Shown: in pieces, positions 50,672 through 59,894 of the stretch | How the letters are laid out: each line of letters opens with the position of its first letter | Position numbering within the stretch: the first letter of the stretch is position 1 | Origin: Parabacteroides sp. PH5-46 | GTDB taxonomy: Bacteria; Bacteroidota; Bacteroidia; Bacteroidales; Tannerellaceae | DNA length: 64,000 bases | NCBI RefSeq assembly: GCF_029892785.1 | Contig: NZ_JARXXA010000005.1 | Span: 244,305-308,304 of the forward strand | Direction of reading: 5' to 3' | Position numbers and translations under genes: made by a program | Notes under the pieces: model-generated | The model's database searches: none | Told to the model about the DNA's origin: nothing | What the model saw: the letters and a program-made list of their open reading frames with translations, nothing else

Positions 50672-53480
50672 ATTGTTCCAGCAGGATCGGCTTACCGAGG
50701 CCTGTGTTCTGGAGGGTGGGTAGCTGGGTTTTTGCGTCGCCTACTACTACCACTATCATATCGTTGAAGTTCATTTCTTTTGTGATGATGGCTTTTAGCT
50801 GCTCGAGGGTGATGTTCTTGAGTGTGCTTTCCTCTTGCTTCAGGTAGTCGGCCGGCAGACCGGTAATGACGATATCATTCAGGATGCCGAGCAGTGACCA
50901 GATTGTTTCGTACTCTCCGCTCCGCTTGCGAAGCATGGCGTTACGGGTGGTTGCCAGGTTCTCTTCAGTAAAACTTGCGCCGTAGCCGGATATCATTTCT
51001 TTAAACACCTCGATGGCATTCTTGGTTACAGAGGTCTGCACGCTGGAGGATGCTGTAAATATGCCGTAGTCTTTGGCTCCGTTGAAGAAGGAATAGGCGC
51101 CGTAGGTGTAGCCTCTTTCCAGACGCAATACGCGGAAGAGATCGGAGCCTGAACCGTCGCCCAACTTATAGTTGGCAATAACAGCCGGGTAGTAATCCGG
51201 AGAAAGGCGGTTCATCGCACGTTTGCCTATCATGATAACAGACTGCTTGGAGTCGGGGTAGTCTACAAAGTAGAGGCTACCTCCCTTGGCGGGCTCGGCT
51301 AATGTAGGGATAACGACCGGCTTACCTTCTATATCTTTCCAGCTGTCAGACAGTACGGCGAAGGCTTTCTCGGTGTCGGCCTTGGAGTAGTTGCCGGTTA
51401 TCAACAGATTGCTCTTGGCGGGTACGTAATAATCGGCGTAGAAGGCTTTCACGTCCTCTAGTGTTATGTTGTTGACGGTTTCCGTCTTCCCCATGGTAGA
51501 GATCGCGAAAGCGTTGTCACCCAGGAGCAGGCGGTTGAATACGTTGCGTACGATGGAGTTGGGCTGTACTTTGTTCTCTTCGAGGCGAGCGAGGCTTTGC
51601 TGCTTCAGGCGCTCGAACTCTTTCTCGTCCCAGCGGGGCTCCATTAGCATCTCGCGGATCAATCCGGCCAGAGCGGGTACGTTCTTAGCCAAGCAGTTAC
51701 CGGCAATTGTAGCGGTGGTCTGTCCGGCGTATACATGGAGGGAGGCTCCTAGGTTCTTAACGGCGTCTTCCAACTCTTCTGGTGTTTTGTTCTTGGTTCC
51801 TTCGCGCAGTAACTGGGCGGTAAGGTTAGCCAGACCGGCCTTTCCTTCGGTGTCGCTTACAGAGCCTGCCGGGATCACGATATTGAAGTACACCAGCGGA
51901 AGCTCGTTTTGCTCGATACCGCTTACTTTCATACCATTGGCAAAGGCTGCATTCCATATCGTCGGCAGATTGAGCTCAGACAAGGTGCCGAGGGCGGGCT
52001 CAAGGGTACGGTCGAAGGAGGAAGGAGAGCGCTCGTAATCGTCGTCTTGTATAGCTCCGGCTTCCGACTTCAGGGATTGGCTATCCAGCTTCTCTTCCGT
52101 AACCGTAGCAACGGCAGACTCAGCTAGGGCCAGGTTAGTTTGTCCCATCGGAACAAAACTGGTTACCACAGCCGGTTTGTCTTTAATATAGGTACGGAAT
52201 ACGCGCATCACATCGTCTGCGGTAACAGCATTCATCATCTCTACCTCATACTTCATCTTGTCGGGTGTACCTCCGAATACGTTGGCATTGGCTATCTGGA
52301 AGGCCTTGCTCATCACAGAGCTGATGCCCTGATAGAAGGAGGTCTCGCTCATGTTCTTGATGCGCTGCAAGTCTTCCGGATTGACTCCGGCTTGCTCAAA
52401 GTTCTCCATCCCTGTATGGATAGCGGCGTATACATCGTTCAATGACTTGCCGGGGAAGGCACGGACTGAGAGGCTTATCTCGCCTGCCAACTCCATCGGG
52501 TTATTGTACATTCGTATAGAAGGAGCAAGGCCTTGCTTGTCCACTACTTCTTTATAGATAGGAGCTTTCTTTCCTTCCGATAGCAGGTTGACCAATATAT
52601 CCAGCGCGTACGCATCCTTGCTGTACATTTCGGGTGACGGATAGGTAAGAGTCAGTTCCGGCATATTGGCGAACTTGTCTTCGTGGAAGAGGCGGATTTC
52701 CTTGTCTAAGTGGGCTACCTGCACATCCATCTTTTCTATCTCGTTGCGTGATTGTATTTCGCCGAAATACTTCTCTACCCACTGCTTGGCTTCTTCACGG
52801 TTAAAGTTACCGGCAATTACCAGGGTAGCGTTATTAGGAGCATAGTAGTGATGGTAGAATTCTTTCACATCGTCTACCGTAGAGCTTTGCAGGTCGGCAA
52901 TCTCGCCAATGACAGTCCAGCTATAGGGGTGTCCTTTGGGGTACAGAGTTTTGTGGATCACATCATCGGTAAAGCCATAGGGACGGTTGTCTACCATCTG
53001 GCGCTTTTCGTTGATCACAACGTCTATTTCGCGCTCCAAGCCTTGCTGAGAGACGGTGTTGATGAAGAATCCCATGCGGTCGGACTCCATCCACAAGACT
53101 TTCTCCAGAGCGTCATTGGGTACTACCTCGTAATAGATGGTACCGTCTTTCCAGGTACCTCCGTTGAAGCTACCTCCCAGGTCGTTTATCTTGGTAATGT
53201 ATTCGTTCCGCTTCAGGTTTTCAGAGCGTTGGAACAGCATGTGCTCGAAGAAGTGGGCAAATCCGGTCTTGCCGGGCTTCTCCCGGTTGGAACCTACATG
53301 ATATTGTATAGCTACAGCTACAATCGGATCGGATGCATCTTCATGCAGGACCACCTCTAAACCATTGTTGAGGACATATTTCTCATAGGGTAATGAGAAA
53401 CCTTTCTGTTTTTCACCCGCTTGGCACGCAGTCAACAGGAATAAAGCACAGAACATACTGAGAGATAAGAAATGCTTCAT
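50670..53480 (-). CDS. M16-family zinc peptidase lipoprotein (two-domain, pitrilysin-like)
   Basis: Protein of 936 residues with lipoprotein signal MKHFLSLSMFCALFLLTAC (Cys19). The inverted zinc motif HxxEH is His76-His80 (AHFFEHM), and the third ligand is Glu158 in INEKRQ, 78 residues later as usual. The second half (from about 500) repeats the fold without the zinc motif, typical of M16 clamshell enzymes. It degrades small peptides in the periplasm. A strong promoter lies just upstream at 53506-53536, and the 3' end meets the bidirectional terminator. It is a stand-alone transcription unit. Confidence 0.95.
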   Translation of the reverse strand: MKHFLSLSMFCALFLLTACQAGEKQKGFSLPYEKYVLNNGLEVVLHEDASDPIVAVAIQYHVGSNREKPGKTGFAHFFEHMLFQRSENLKRNEYITKINDLGGSFNGGTWKDGTIYYEVVPNDALEKVLWMESDRMGFFINTVSQQGLEREIDVVINEKRQMVDNRPYGFTDDVIHKTLYPKGHPYSWTVIGEIADLQSSTVDDVKEFYHHYYAPNNATLVIAGNFNREEAKQWVEKYFGEIQSRNEIEKMDVQVAHLDKEIRLFHEDKFANMPELTLTYPSPEMYSKDAYALDILVNLLSEGKKAPIYKEVVDKQGLAPSIRMYNNPMELAGEISLSVRAFPGKSLNDVYAAIHTGMENFEQAGVNPEDLQRIKNMSETSFYQGISSVMSKAFQIANANVFGGTPDKMKYEVEMMNAVTADDVMRVFRTYIKDKPAVVTSFVPMGQTNLALAESAVATVTEEKLDSQSLKSEAGAIQDDDYERSPSSFDRTLEPALGTLSELNLPTIWNAAFANGMKVSGIEQNELPLVYFNIVIPAGSVSDTEGKAGLANLTAQLLREGTKNKTPEELEDAVKNLGASLHVYAGQTTATIAGNCLAKNVPALAGLIREMLMEPRWDEKEFERLKQQSLARLEENKVQPNSIVRNVFNRLLLGDNAFAISTMGKTETVNNITLEDVKAFYADYYVPAKSNLLITGNYSKADTEKAFAVLSDSWKDIEGKPVVIPTLAEPAKGGSLYFVDYPDSKQSVIMIGKRAMNRLSPDYYPAVIANYKLGDGSGSDLFRVLRLERGYTYGAYSFFNGAKDYGIFTASSSVQTSVTKNAIEVFKEMISGYGASFTEENLATTRNAMLRKRSGEYETIWSLLGILNDIVITGLPADYLKQEESTLKNITLEQLKAIITKEMNFNDMIVVVVGDAKTQLPTLQNTGLGKPILLEQ

Positions 53481-53505
53481 AATTAGATATTGTATTATTT
53501 TGAAG

Positions 53506-53536
53506 CAAATGTATGTATTTCTTCTGTGTTGTCAAA
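53506..53536 (-). promoter_or_regulatory. Bacteroidetes-type promoter for the M16 peptidase gene
   Basis: Minus-strand TTTG (53533-53536) and TACATTTG (53506-53513) with 19 bp spacing, 26 bp before the ATG. The best consensus match in the window. Confidence 0.75.
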
Positions 53537-53715
53537 GAAAGCGGGTTCATTATTGTATAATGCCACAAAGGGGATACCTTCACAGGCTTCCCCTTCTCAT
53601 AGACTAACCTTAAATTAACTTGGCGTTAATTTAAGAAAGATAAGATATCTTTTCTGCCCGCCGGGGCGGGCGCAGTACGCAGTATGCAGAACGCAGAACG
53701 GGGAAAGCCTCTCCC

Positions 53716-54639
53716 CTAACCCCTCTCCACAAGAGAGGGAGAAAATCCGTGCTGCGTGCTGCGTGCTGCGTGTTCCTCAGAATGCCGTGAGGCATTTCGT
53801 ATTTTTAGCGGGGAAACCCCGAACTGTTCTTTGCAAAAGCGGCTGAAGTGTCCGGCATAGTGGAAGCCGTGTTCCAGCCAGATAGCCTCCAGGGGCTTCT
53901 CTTTTTCTTCCCGCAAGCTGAAGTAGATATGTCCGGCTTTCTGCCTTAAGAGCCATTGATAAGGAGGGAGTCCGAACTCCTCCTTGATCTGGCGGCTGAA
54001 GGCGCGGTTCTCCATCTCCAGCAAGGCGGCCAGCTCATCAGCACTGTTTACCTTCTGGTAGTGAAGCAATACTTCCAGGCGGAAAGACGGATTTTTACCC
54101 ACCAGCGGATGGAACAGGTATGCCACCTCCTCTGTATTGTAAAAGGCTTGCAGCGAGAGGAAAAACTCCTGGTACTTTACCTTTTGTAAGTCAAGGCTAT
54201 CGATTCCTGCATCGAAATATCCCAGCAGCAGTGTCAGGAATTTCCGTATCGGCTCACGTATGGGGGTAGGCGCGAAGCTATATTCCATCCCTATAGCTGT
54301 TTGGAATAATTCAGCCATATAGGGTCCATTATAGTCTGCCGGAAGGCTGTAGAAAGAGAAGCATACCAGCTTACATTCCGATACGGCTTTGCATTTTACA
54401 TTTGCCCCCAGGGGGATCAGTACACATTCGTTACCCTGCACTATCCGCCGGACAAACTGATTGCAGCTCACCTGTAAGCTTCCTTCCATAAGCAATAGCA
54501 GGTGGTTATACTCCCGTCCGGCGGGAACATACAAGGTATCGGCATTCAGGTTTAGTAACCTGAAGCCTTCCGCCTTCAGAAAAAGGTTTTTATTCGTTTT
54601 ATGACAAACTGATATATCAGGCTGCATTTTATTTTCCAT
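53716..54639 (-). CDS. AraC-family transcriptional regulator
   Basis: Protein of 307 residues: a cupin-like N-terminal domain (about 25-110, VPAGREYNHLLLLMEGSLQVS) and a C-terminal double HTH (about 195-285) with EFGLPPYQWLLRQKAG and WLEHGFHYAGHFSRFCKEQFGVSPLKIR. It follows the last PKD protein gene by 4 bp on the same strand, so it is probably in the surface-protein operon and may control it. The last 25 or so residues (HSEEHAARSTQHGFSPSLVERG) are encoded by tandem heptamers and a hairpin and are probably not functional. Confidence 0.9.
   Translation of the reverse strand: MENKMQPDISVCHKTNKNLFLKAEGFRLLNLNADTLYVPAGREYNHLLLLMEGSLQVSCNQFVRRIVQGNECVLIPLGANVKCKAVSECKLVCFSFYSLPADYNGPYMAELFQTAIGMEYSFAPTPIREPIRKFLTLLLGYFDAGIDSLDLQKVKYQEFFLSLQAFYNTEEVAYLFHPLVGKNPSFRLEVLLHYQKVNSADELAALLEMENRAFSRQIKEEFGLPPYQWLLRQKAGHIYFSLREEKEKPLEAIWLEHGFHYAGHFSRFCKEQFGVSPLKIRNASRHSEEHAARSTQHGFSPSLVERG
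53721..53771. repeat. Hairpin and tandem GCTGCGT heptamers at the AraC 3' end
   Basis: A 7 bp stem CCCTCTC/GAGAGGG (53721-53739) is followed by three perfect GCTGCGT copies (53751-53771). A related CGCAGTACGCAGTATGCAG run lies just to the left (53670-53698). It looks like interspersed intergenic DNA that the AraC frame has entered. Confidence 0.7.
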
Positions 54640-54643
54640 CTTA

Positions 54644-56482
54644 TTAATAGCCCATTACAGAGATGTTATGGTTTACCGGCAGCATGCCGCTTCCCACTTT
54701 TACTCGCAGGCTTTCTTCTCCTATTTTGTCACTATCGGCATCATAGAACGATACCGTTACGGTATAATACCCCCGCTTTTTGTAGGTATGCGGTTTGGAA
54801 TGGGTGGTGCTTCCCCCAGTCACCAAAGCACTGCCATCACCGAAATCCCAGGTGCAGGAAGCCAGTTCTCCTGTGGTATCGTTGATGGTTATAGTATAGC
54901 TTCCTTCCTCGTTGATGATCAGATTTTCATCACCTGTTAATGAGGTTGTGAGCGAACCGCAGTTGACCACCGTAACTTCCAGTGTTTTACGATTTTCAGT
55001 AGATGCCACACCACTTACATAAGGGGTTACGGTAAGGGTATATGTTCCCGGGCTTGCATATGTATGTGTTTTGGTTAATACACCATGTGTTGGATTTGTG
55101 TCATTAATGATAGTTCCGTCACCAAAATTCCATTCTATTTTTGTTAAGTCGTTACCTAACCCAGATATGCTCACGTTGATAATAAACCGAATAGCTTCCC
55201 CATAACATACCGGGAGTTCCTTATCTGTTGTAATCCGATCCATATACCACCAAAAATTAGCAAAACTAGGAAGACCTAATTGACAACTATTTGGTACCAA
55301 AAAACCATTAGGTAATCGATATAGTCTAAGATTTTCAAATTCTTCTGGATTATCTATTACGTATAAAAAATCAGTTCTTTCTGCAACAAAATACATCCTG
55401 CCATCAAGCCCTAATTGCGCGGCTTGCACATCCATGTAATAAAGCTGTCCAGGTGTATCCGAAGGAATATTCATGTCTTTATATGGAAGAGAAAAAGGTG
55501 CTATTGAGCCGTTGGGGGCAGCTATCAGGTCTTCTACTTTATAAACCGTTATATTATTGATACTTTCCGAACGCATCCTCCTTGTGATATATAAATAGTC
55601 TCCTGATAAGGAAAACGCTGTTCCGTAAACAGAATTTCCAGCAAAGTTTATATATTTTATGTTTTGCACCTCACCTGTTGAAGTGTCAAATTTAGCAAAA
55701 AATAATACCCCCGCAGAAGATGTCGCCCATGCAAAATATCTTCCTGATGGGCTAAATGTTAAATACCCCAATGCGCCTTTTTGTTGAATATCAATGGGAA
55801 GTAGCGTTTTTACCGGGTTATCTACCGTCACTCCACTTTCGGTTATTAACCATGCATTTAACGTTACGGCACCTGTTGAATTGGATCCAGGTCCTCCTGG
55901 AGCTAATACCCACATATCTTTTCCATTGGCATGCTTTACAACCGCCACACTTTCGCATAGTTTACCCGTCTCACCCGTAAAACGAATATTTTTCATTTCA
56001 GTGACCACATCGCCCAATCCGTTATTCAACGTCATATCTACCACCGAATAAGATAAATAATAAGGTGATGAAGTTATACTTACTGAAATAGTTATAATGT
56101 AATATTGAGTCAAAGAGCCTATTACAGGTACTACAATACAGGATTGGACTGAAGAGCTATTTCCATCCAAAGAATTTCCATTTGGCATCTGATTATGATT
56201 TTTGTCCCATATCGTTCTTCCATCTGAATAAAACAACAGGTTACCGGCATCATCGGATATGCTAGAACAACCTTCTTCTGTAAATAATTTTCCAGTAACA
56301 CTAGTAGGCAGTCCATCCAGTTGTTTATCAGCTGTATTTATACCAGTTGCTGTTTCTGATTGTGTTGTATTCCAAGTAAGCCCGGCATATTTGCCAAAAA
56401 ACCAATTGCTTGTTTCTTTCTGTGCCTGCCCGGAAAAGGCAATGGTCGAGAGCAGGCAGGCTATGTATATTATTCGCTTCAT
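54644..56482 (-). CDS. Exported PKD-domain surface protein (copy 1)
   Basis: Protein of 612 residues with signal MKRIIYIACLLSTIAFSGQAQ. The N-terminal part (about 22-425, WFFGKYAGLTWN, GYLTFSPSGRYFAWA, LDGRMYFVAE) looks like a beta-propeller or repeat domain. Two PKD domains follow (IEWNFGDGTIINDTNPTHG at about 455; CTWDFGDGSALVTGG at about 545). It ends NHNISVMGY. It is homologous to the 513 aa protein encoded at 57749, but with one more PKD domain. An adhesion or matrix role is inferred from domain type. Confidence 0.85.
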   Translation of the reverse strand: MKRIIYIACLLSTIAFSGQAQKETSNWFFGKYAGLTWNTTQSETATGINTADKQLDGLPTSVTGKLFTEEGCSSISDDAGNLLFYSDGRTIWDKNHNQMPNGNSLDGNSSSVQSCIVVPVIGSLTQYYIITISVSITSSPYYLSYSVVDMTLNNGLGDVVTEMKNIRFTGETGKLCESVAVVKHANGKDMWVLAPGGPGSNSTGAVTLNAWLITESGVTVDNPVKTLLPIDIQQKGALGYLTFSPSGRYFAWATSSAGVLFFAKFDTSTGEVQNIKYINFAGNSVYGTAFSLSGDYLYITRRMRSESINNITVYKVEDLIAAPNGSIAPFSLPYKDMNIPSDTPGQLYYMDVQAAQLGLDGRMYFVAERTDFLYVIDNPEEFENLRLYRLPNGFLVPNSCQLGLPSFANFWWYMDRITTDKELPVCYGEAIRFIINVSISGLGNDLTKIEWNFGDGTIINDTNPTHGVLTKTHTYASPGTYTLTVTPYVSGVASTENRKTLEVTVVNCGSLTTSLTGDENLIINEEGSYTITINDTTGELASCTWDFGDGSALVTGGSTTHSKPHTYKKRGYYTVTVSFYDADSDKIGEESLRVKVGSGMLPVNHNISVMGY

Positions 56483-56489
56483 ATTTTCT

Positions 56490-57227
56490 TTATTTGATTA
56501 CGAACACTACATTCAGGAATGAAGCGGGACTGGTGATTTGTGACTTCACCTTGTATTTCAATTCTCCCGCAGCGGTAACACTTACGTCTTTCAGGATATC
56601 CGTATCGTAATAGGTTACTACATAGTCTAATTCGCTGGCGGGGTATAATGTGTTAGTACCTTTGGAAGGGATGGTTTCAAATGTAGTAGCGGTATTACTA
56701 CTTACAAAGGTGCTGTTACCCGCTTTAGTGAACTGTTTTACATATTCATTATACAGGTTGAACGTACGTTCATCGTCGCTGGGAGCATCTAAGGGGATGT
56801 TGAACGAAGGGATGTAGAAGTACTTTTCAGCGGCTGTAGTACTACCTCCTCCTGCTCCTATCTGTGCCCACGTGCTGCCGTCCCATACATAAACACCTTT
56901 CTTGAAAGGGTCTGTCGTGCTAAGGTTATAAACCATCAGCCCGGCATGGGCGGCCTTAGTCGTAGCTTGATTGCTACTATTCCACTCGGCATCGCTGGTA
57001 CCGATGAAAGGCTGTAAGGTAGTTGTAGACACTAAGTTCACTCTTGGCAGACCCAAGCCTCCCTTGGTAGACGTTACATTCGTAGTTGCATCGGCTGCCT
57101 GGCTTTTGATTTCCAGCAGTGCTGCCTTGGCCGGAGCCGCGTCCGAACCTACCGTTACCTGTCCGTAAGCCGATCCTATTCCGGCCACAGCTACAAACAG
57201 TAAAACAAGTTTCAATTTCTGTATCAT
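56490..57227 (-). CDS. Exported small surface protein (copy 1), family unknown
   Basis: Protein of 245 residues with a signal (MIQKLKLVLLFVAVAGIGSAYG). It starts VTVGSDAAPAKAALLEI, has GGLGLPRVNLVSTTTLQPFI and VYVWDGSTWAQIG, a Gly/Ser linker, then a second domain ending FLNVVFVIK. It is homologous along most of its length to the 203 aa protein at 59268. The PKD protein gene follows directly (7 bp). It probably forms a two-gene unit with that gene, duplicated in tandem. No known function. Confidence 0.75.
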   Translation of the reverse strand: MIQKLKLVLLFVAVAGIGSAYGQVTVGSDAAPAKAALLEIKSQAADATTNVTSTKGGLGLPRVNLVSTTTLQPFIGTSDAEWNSSNQATTKAAHAGLMVYNLSTTDPFKKGVYVWDGSTWAQIGAGGGSTTAAEKYFYIPSFNIPLDAPSDDERTFNLYNEYVKQFTKAGNSTFVSSNTATTFETIPSKGTNTLYPASELDYVVTYYDTDILKDVSVTAAGELKYKVKSQITSPASFLNVVFVIK

Positions 57228-57748
57228 AATCTATTTATTTTATTTTAAAAATTACACGTAAAAAAAGCGTATAAGGCTTTCTTTTAATTGGCTTACACAC
57301 TTTTATAGAAAGACAAGAAGTCCGAAAGGACTTGTATTTGGATAACCCCGTTGCAAGCGAAGTGCAGCTCGGGGTAAGCAGTCTGCTCCCCAAACTTCCT
57401 GAACTCCGTAGGGGTTATACAAGGGCGAAACTCCTACGGAGTTACAAAGACGAGAGACGTATTCCTTGCCCCGAGCTGCGCTCCGCTTGCAAGGGGTTAT
57501 CTATCTATAAGTCCTTACGGACTTTCTTACCTGCCATATCTATAGCCAGCTCGAAAGGCGTTCTGTTCGTAATTCGGGGTGTTGTTGATACCCCCTCAGA
57601 AAAAAGTATGCATATCTCAATCTTTCCAAATAGGATGCAACAGCTTTGCTTTCCGAAAGCACAGTAGCGTGTAAACCAATATGTCAAAGAGCGTTTTTGT
57701 TAACGATTAACGTTTAATGATTAACTATTAATCGTTCACCGTTAATCG
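57228..57748. other. 521 bp gene-free region with a nested palindromic element
   Basis: From left to right on the + strand: AT-rich leader of the 245 aa gene, the palindromic element (57316-57526), an unremarkable stretch, and a TTAACG-type repeat tract (57698-57757). Short ORFs here lie within the repeats and have no family signature, so none is called. Confidence 0.6.
57316..57526. repeat. Nested palindromic interspersed element
   Basis: Symmetrical layout: an outer hairpin AAGTCCGAAAGGACTT (57318-57333), a long arm (57341-57378), an inner dyad AACTCCGTAGG/CCTACGGAGTT (57402-57412, 57433-57443), the complementary arm (57465-57501, imperfect over 37-38 bp) and a second outer hairpin AAGTCCTTACGGACTT (57509-57524). 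The arms could pair through their full length, and small differences between them keep most base pairs. It resembles small palindromic intergenic elements of Bacteroidetes genomes. Transcription into a structured RNA is possible but not shown. Confidence 0.8.
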
Positions 57749-57757
57749 TTAATAAAG
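57698..57757. repeat. TTAACG/TTAATCG-type repeat tract
   Basis: Short variants of GTTAACGATTAACGTTTAAT repeated with inversions, located just 3' of the PKD copy 2 gene. Same family of motif as at 6937-7010 and 61919-61950. Confidence 0.65.
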
Positions 57758-59251
57758 ATGTATGTTCGGATTTACCGGCATGACGCAAGGGCTTACCGTT
57801 ACTTCCAGGGTTTCCCGCTGATCCGTCACTTCCAACCCATCGCTTTTAAGGAATGATTTTACTGTAATGGTATATCTTCCTGGTTTGGTATAGGTATGAA
57901 AATGTGTTTGCGTGCCATTTACATTTGTATCGGTAATTACCATACTGCCATCCCCAAAATCCCAGATGGTTTTGCCGAGTTCACCCAGCCCACTTCCTTT
58001 ATTTACAATTATGGAATAAGATTGTTCTGTATTAACGCAAAACGCCTCATTATCCGTCTTGATATTTGATACGGCAAACCAAGAAGCAGAGAAAGATGGC
58101 AAACCCAGTTTTACTTCACTCGATGATGACATAAAGGATTTATAAGAGATCCCATACACTTTTAGATTTGTCGGTTCGTTTGGATTATCAATTAAATACA
58201 TACAATATGGGTTACTCTCAACACACGCTCCCCAAATACGGCCAAAACTGTCTAGTTGTAAAGCATAAACCCTATACGCGGATATGGTTTTAATAGGCTC
58301 CGTAGTATTCCCTTGCAACAGAGCTTCAAAGTCATAAACATAAATATTAGTAGTAGTAGAACCCGTACCTGTATTATTTGCTGTTATATACACATATTTT
58401 AGATTGGGTGAAAACTCCAGCCCGTATGCAGATTTTAGCGCAGTTTTCCCTATATTGGAAAATTCTCCTGTTAGATTATTAAAATCACCGTAAATGAAAT
58501 AATCACATGTTCCATTTAAAAGAAGTACAAAATGTTTTCCATCGGGCGTAAATTTTAAATAACCACTAGCTCCGTAGGAATTAGAATCAATTTCCAAATT
58601 GTTTTTTACAGGGGCAGTATTTGTTACGCCAGATGATGTTACCTGCCAAGCATTCAGATATATCGGTTTACCCCGTCCAGCAGCGACAATCCACCAATCT
58701 TTTCTATTACCATGTTGTATTGCCGACATGCTTTCGCCTAATAGACCTTTATGTCCGGAAAAAGCTACAGCGGTTCCAACCACCGTTACATCGGTAGAGC
58801 TATTTGCTTGCACAAGCACATAATTCATATTATTGTTATTCCTTTCATCTAACCCTACACAAATAAATTTTTTTTCATCTTCCGGATAAGGAAGAACAAT
58901 ACCCGACTGCGTCGAAGAGGTATTCCCTTTCAGTCCATCAAATATTTCTGTACCATCCGCCTTCCATATTTTTATCCCATCGGAATAAAATAACAAATCC
59001 CCATTTTTGCTAGAGATTGTAAAAACACCTTCATTAGTAACTACCTTACTACTAAAAAAACCAGGAATATTCTTCAGTATTGCATCCGGTGTTCCATCCA
59101 CACCTGTTGCAGCAAAGCTCCGTAAGCTATCAGGATGAAAAGACAATCCAGCCCTGTATCCAAAGCACCAGTTCCAAGTCTCTTTCTGCGCCTGTCCGGA
59201 GAGGGCAATGGCCGAGAGCAGGCAGACTATATATATAATTCTGTATTTCAT
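57749..59251 (-). CDS. Exported PKD-domain surface protein (copy 2)
   Basis: Protein of about 500 residues from the ATG at 59251, which gives signal MKYRIIYIVCLLSAIALSGQAQ. The frame is open from 59290, but that start overlaps the upstream gene. The N-terminal repeat region (WCFGYRAGLSFHPDS, GYLKFTPDGKHFVLL, GLEFSPNLKYVYIT) matches copy 1 in layout. A single PKD domain (IWDFGDGSMVITDTNVNGTQ) is at about 418-490. It ends MPVNPNIHLY. Gene order with the 203 aa protein repeats that of copy 1 and the 245 aa protein, so the pair was duplicated. A surface role is inferred. Confidence 0.85.
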   Translation of the reverse strand: MKYRIIYIVCLLSAIALSGQAQKETWNWCFGYRAGLSFHPDSLRSFAATGVDGTPDAILKNIPGFFSSKVVTNEGVFTISSKNGDLLFYSDGIKIWKADGTEIFDGLKGNTSSTQSGIVLPYPEDEKKFICVGLDERNNNNMNYVLVQANSSTDVTVVGTAVAFSGHKGLLGESMSAIQHGNRKDWWIVAAGRGKPIYLNAWQVTSSGVTNTAPVKNNLEIDSNSYGASGYLKFTPDGKHFVLLLNGTCDYFIYGDFNNLTGEFSNIGKTALKSAYGLEFSPNLKYVYITANNTGTGSTTTNIYVYDFEALLQGNTTEPIKTISAYRVYALQLDSFGRIWGACVESNPYCMYLIDNPNEPTNLKVYGISYKSFMSSSSEVKLGLPSFSASWFAVSNIKTDNEAFCVNTEQSYSIIVNKGSGLGELGKTIWDFGDGSMVITDTNVNGTQTHFHTYTKPGRYTITVKSFLKSDGLEVTDQRETLEVTVSPCVMPVNPNIHLY

Positions 59252-59267
59252 AATCTTTTTCTTCTTT

Positions 59268-59879
59268 TTATTGTTTAACAACAAACACAATAGTCATAAA
59301 CGCTGTGGATGATGGGTCGGTATCAAGAACGTTGTATGACATAACACCTTCGTCGGTGATACCAGTAACGGAAAGTACTGTATTATCATAATTCACCACT
59401 ACGTAGTCAAGTTCTTTCTTGCCATAGATGGTTCCCATTTTAGCATCGAACTGTCCCTGGTATTTGGCATAGAGGTCGAAGGTCTTACTACCTGTCGTTT
59501 CCATGGGCAGGTTAAAAGCGGGCATATAGAACCACTTTTTGCCACCACCTGAGCCGCTGTCGGCTCCTTCGGCTGCTTCTGTCCATTGTTCGCCATCCCA
59601 TACGTAGATACCTTTTTTGAAAGGGCTTGTTGTTGTGAGGTTGTAGACCATCAGGCCGACATGGGCTTTCTTATCGTCTGCGGAAGGGGTTCCGGTAATA
59701 AAAGGCTGTAAGGTTGCTGTGTTGACGAGTTGTACTCTGGGTAACCCAAGGCCACCGGAGTTGTCTATCTGTAGCAGTTTCGCCTTGTCGGGTGCGGCAG
59801 TTGAGCCTATGGTCACCTGTGCCGATGCGACACAGGCAAAAACAGCTGCCAGGAATATTGTTATTATTAATCGTTTCAT
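59268..59879 (-). CDS. Exported small surface protein (copy 2), family unknown
   Basis: Protein of 203 residues with signal MKRLIITIFLAAVFACVASAQ. It shares VTIGSTAAPDKAKLLQI, GGLGLPRVQLVNTATLQPFI, GLMVYNLTTTSPFKKGIYVWDG and the C-terminal MTIVFVVKQ with the 245 aa copy. It is shorter, lacking part of the central Thr/Ser-rich region. It is followed by the PKD copy 2 gene after 16 bp, and starts 15 bp after the 674 aa protein gene. Likely part of one surface-protein operon. No function is known. Confidence 0.75.
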   Translation of the reverse strand: MKRLIITIFLAAVFACVASAQVTIGSTAAPDKAKLLQIDNSGGLGLPRVQLVNTATLQPFITGTPSADDKKAHVGLMVYNLTTTSPFKKGIYVWDGEQWTEAAEGADSGSGGGKKWFYMPAFNLPMETTGSKTFDLYAKYQGQFDAKMGTIYGKKELDYVVVNYDNTVLSVTGITDEGVMSYNVLDTDPSSTAFMTIVFVVKQ

Positions 59880-59894
59880 ATGCTGTGTATTCCC

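Noticed and set aside
57332..57667. ORFs of about 60-110 codons within the palindromic element
   Set aside because: They follow the repeat and contain only palindrome-derived residues (PELRSACKGLS-like); no independent support.
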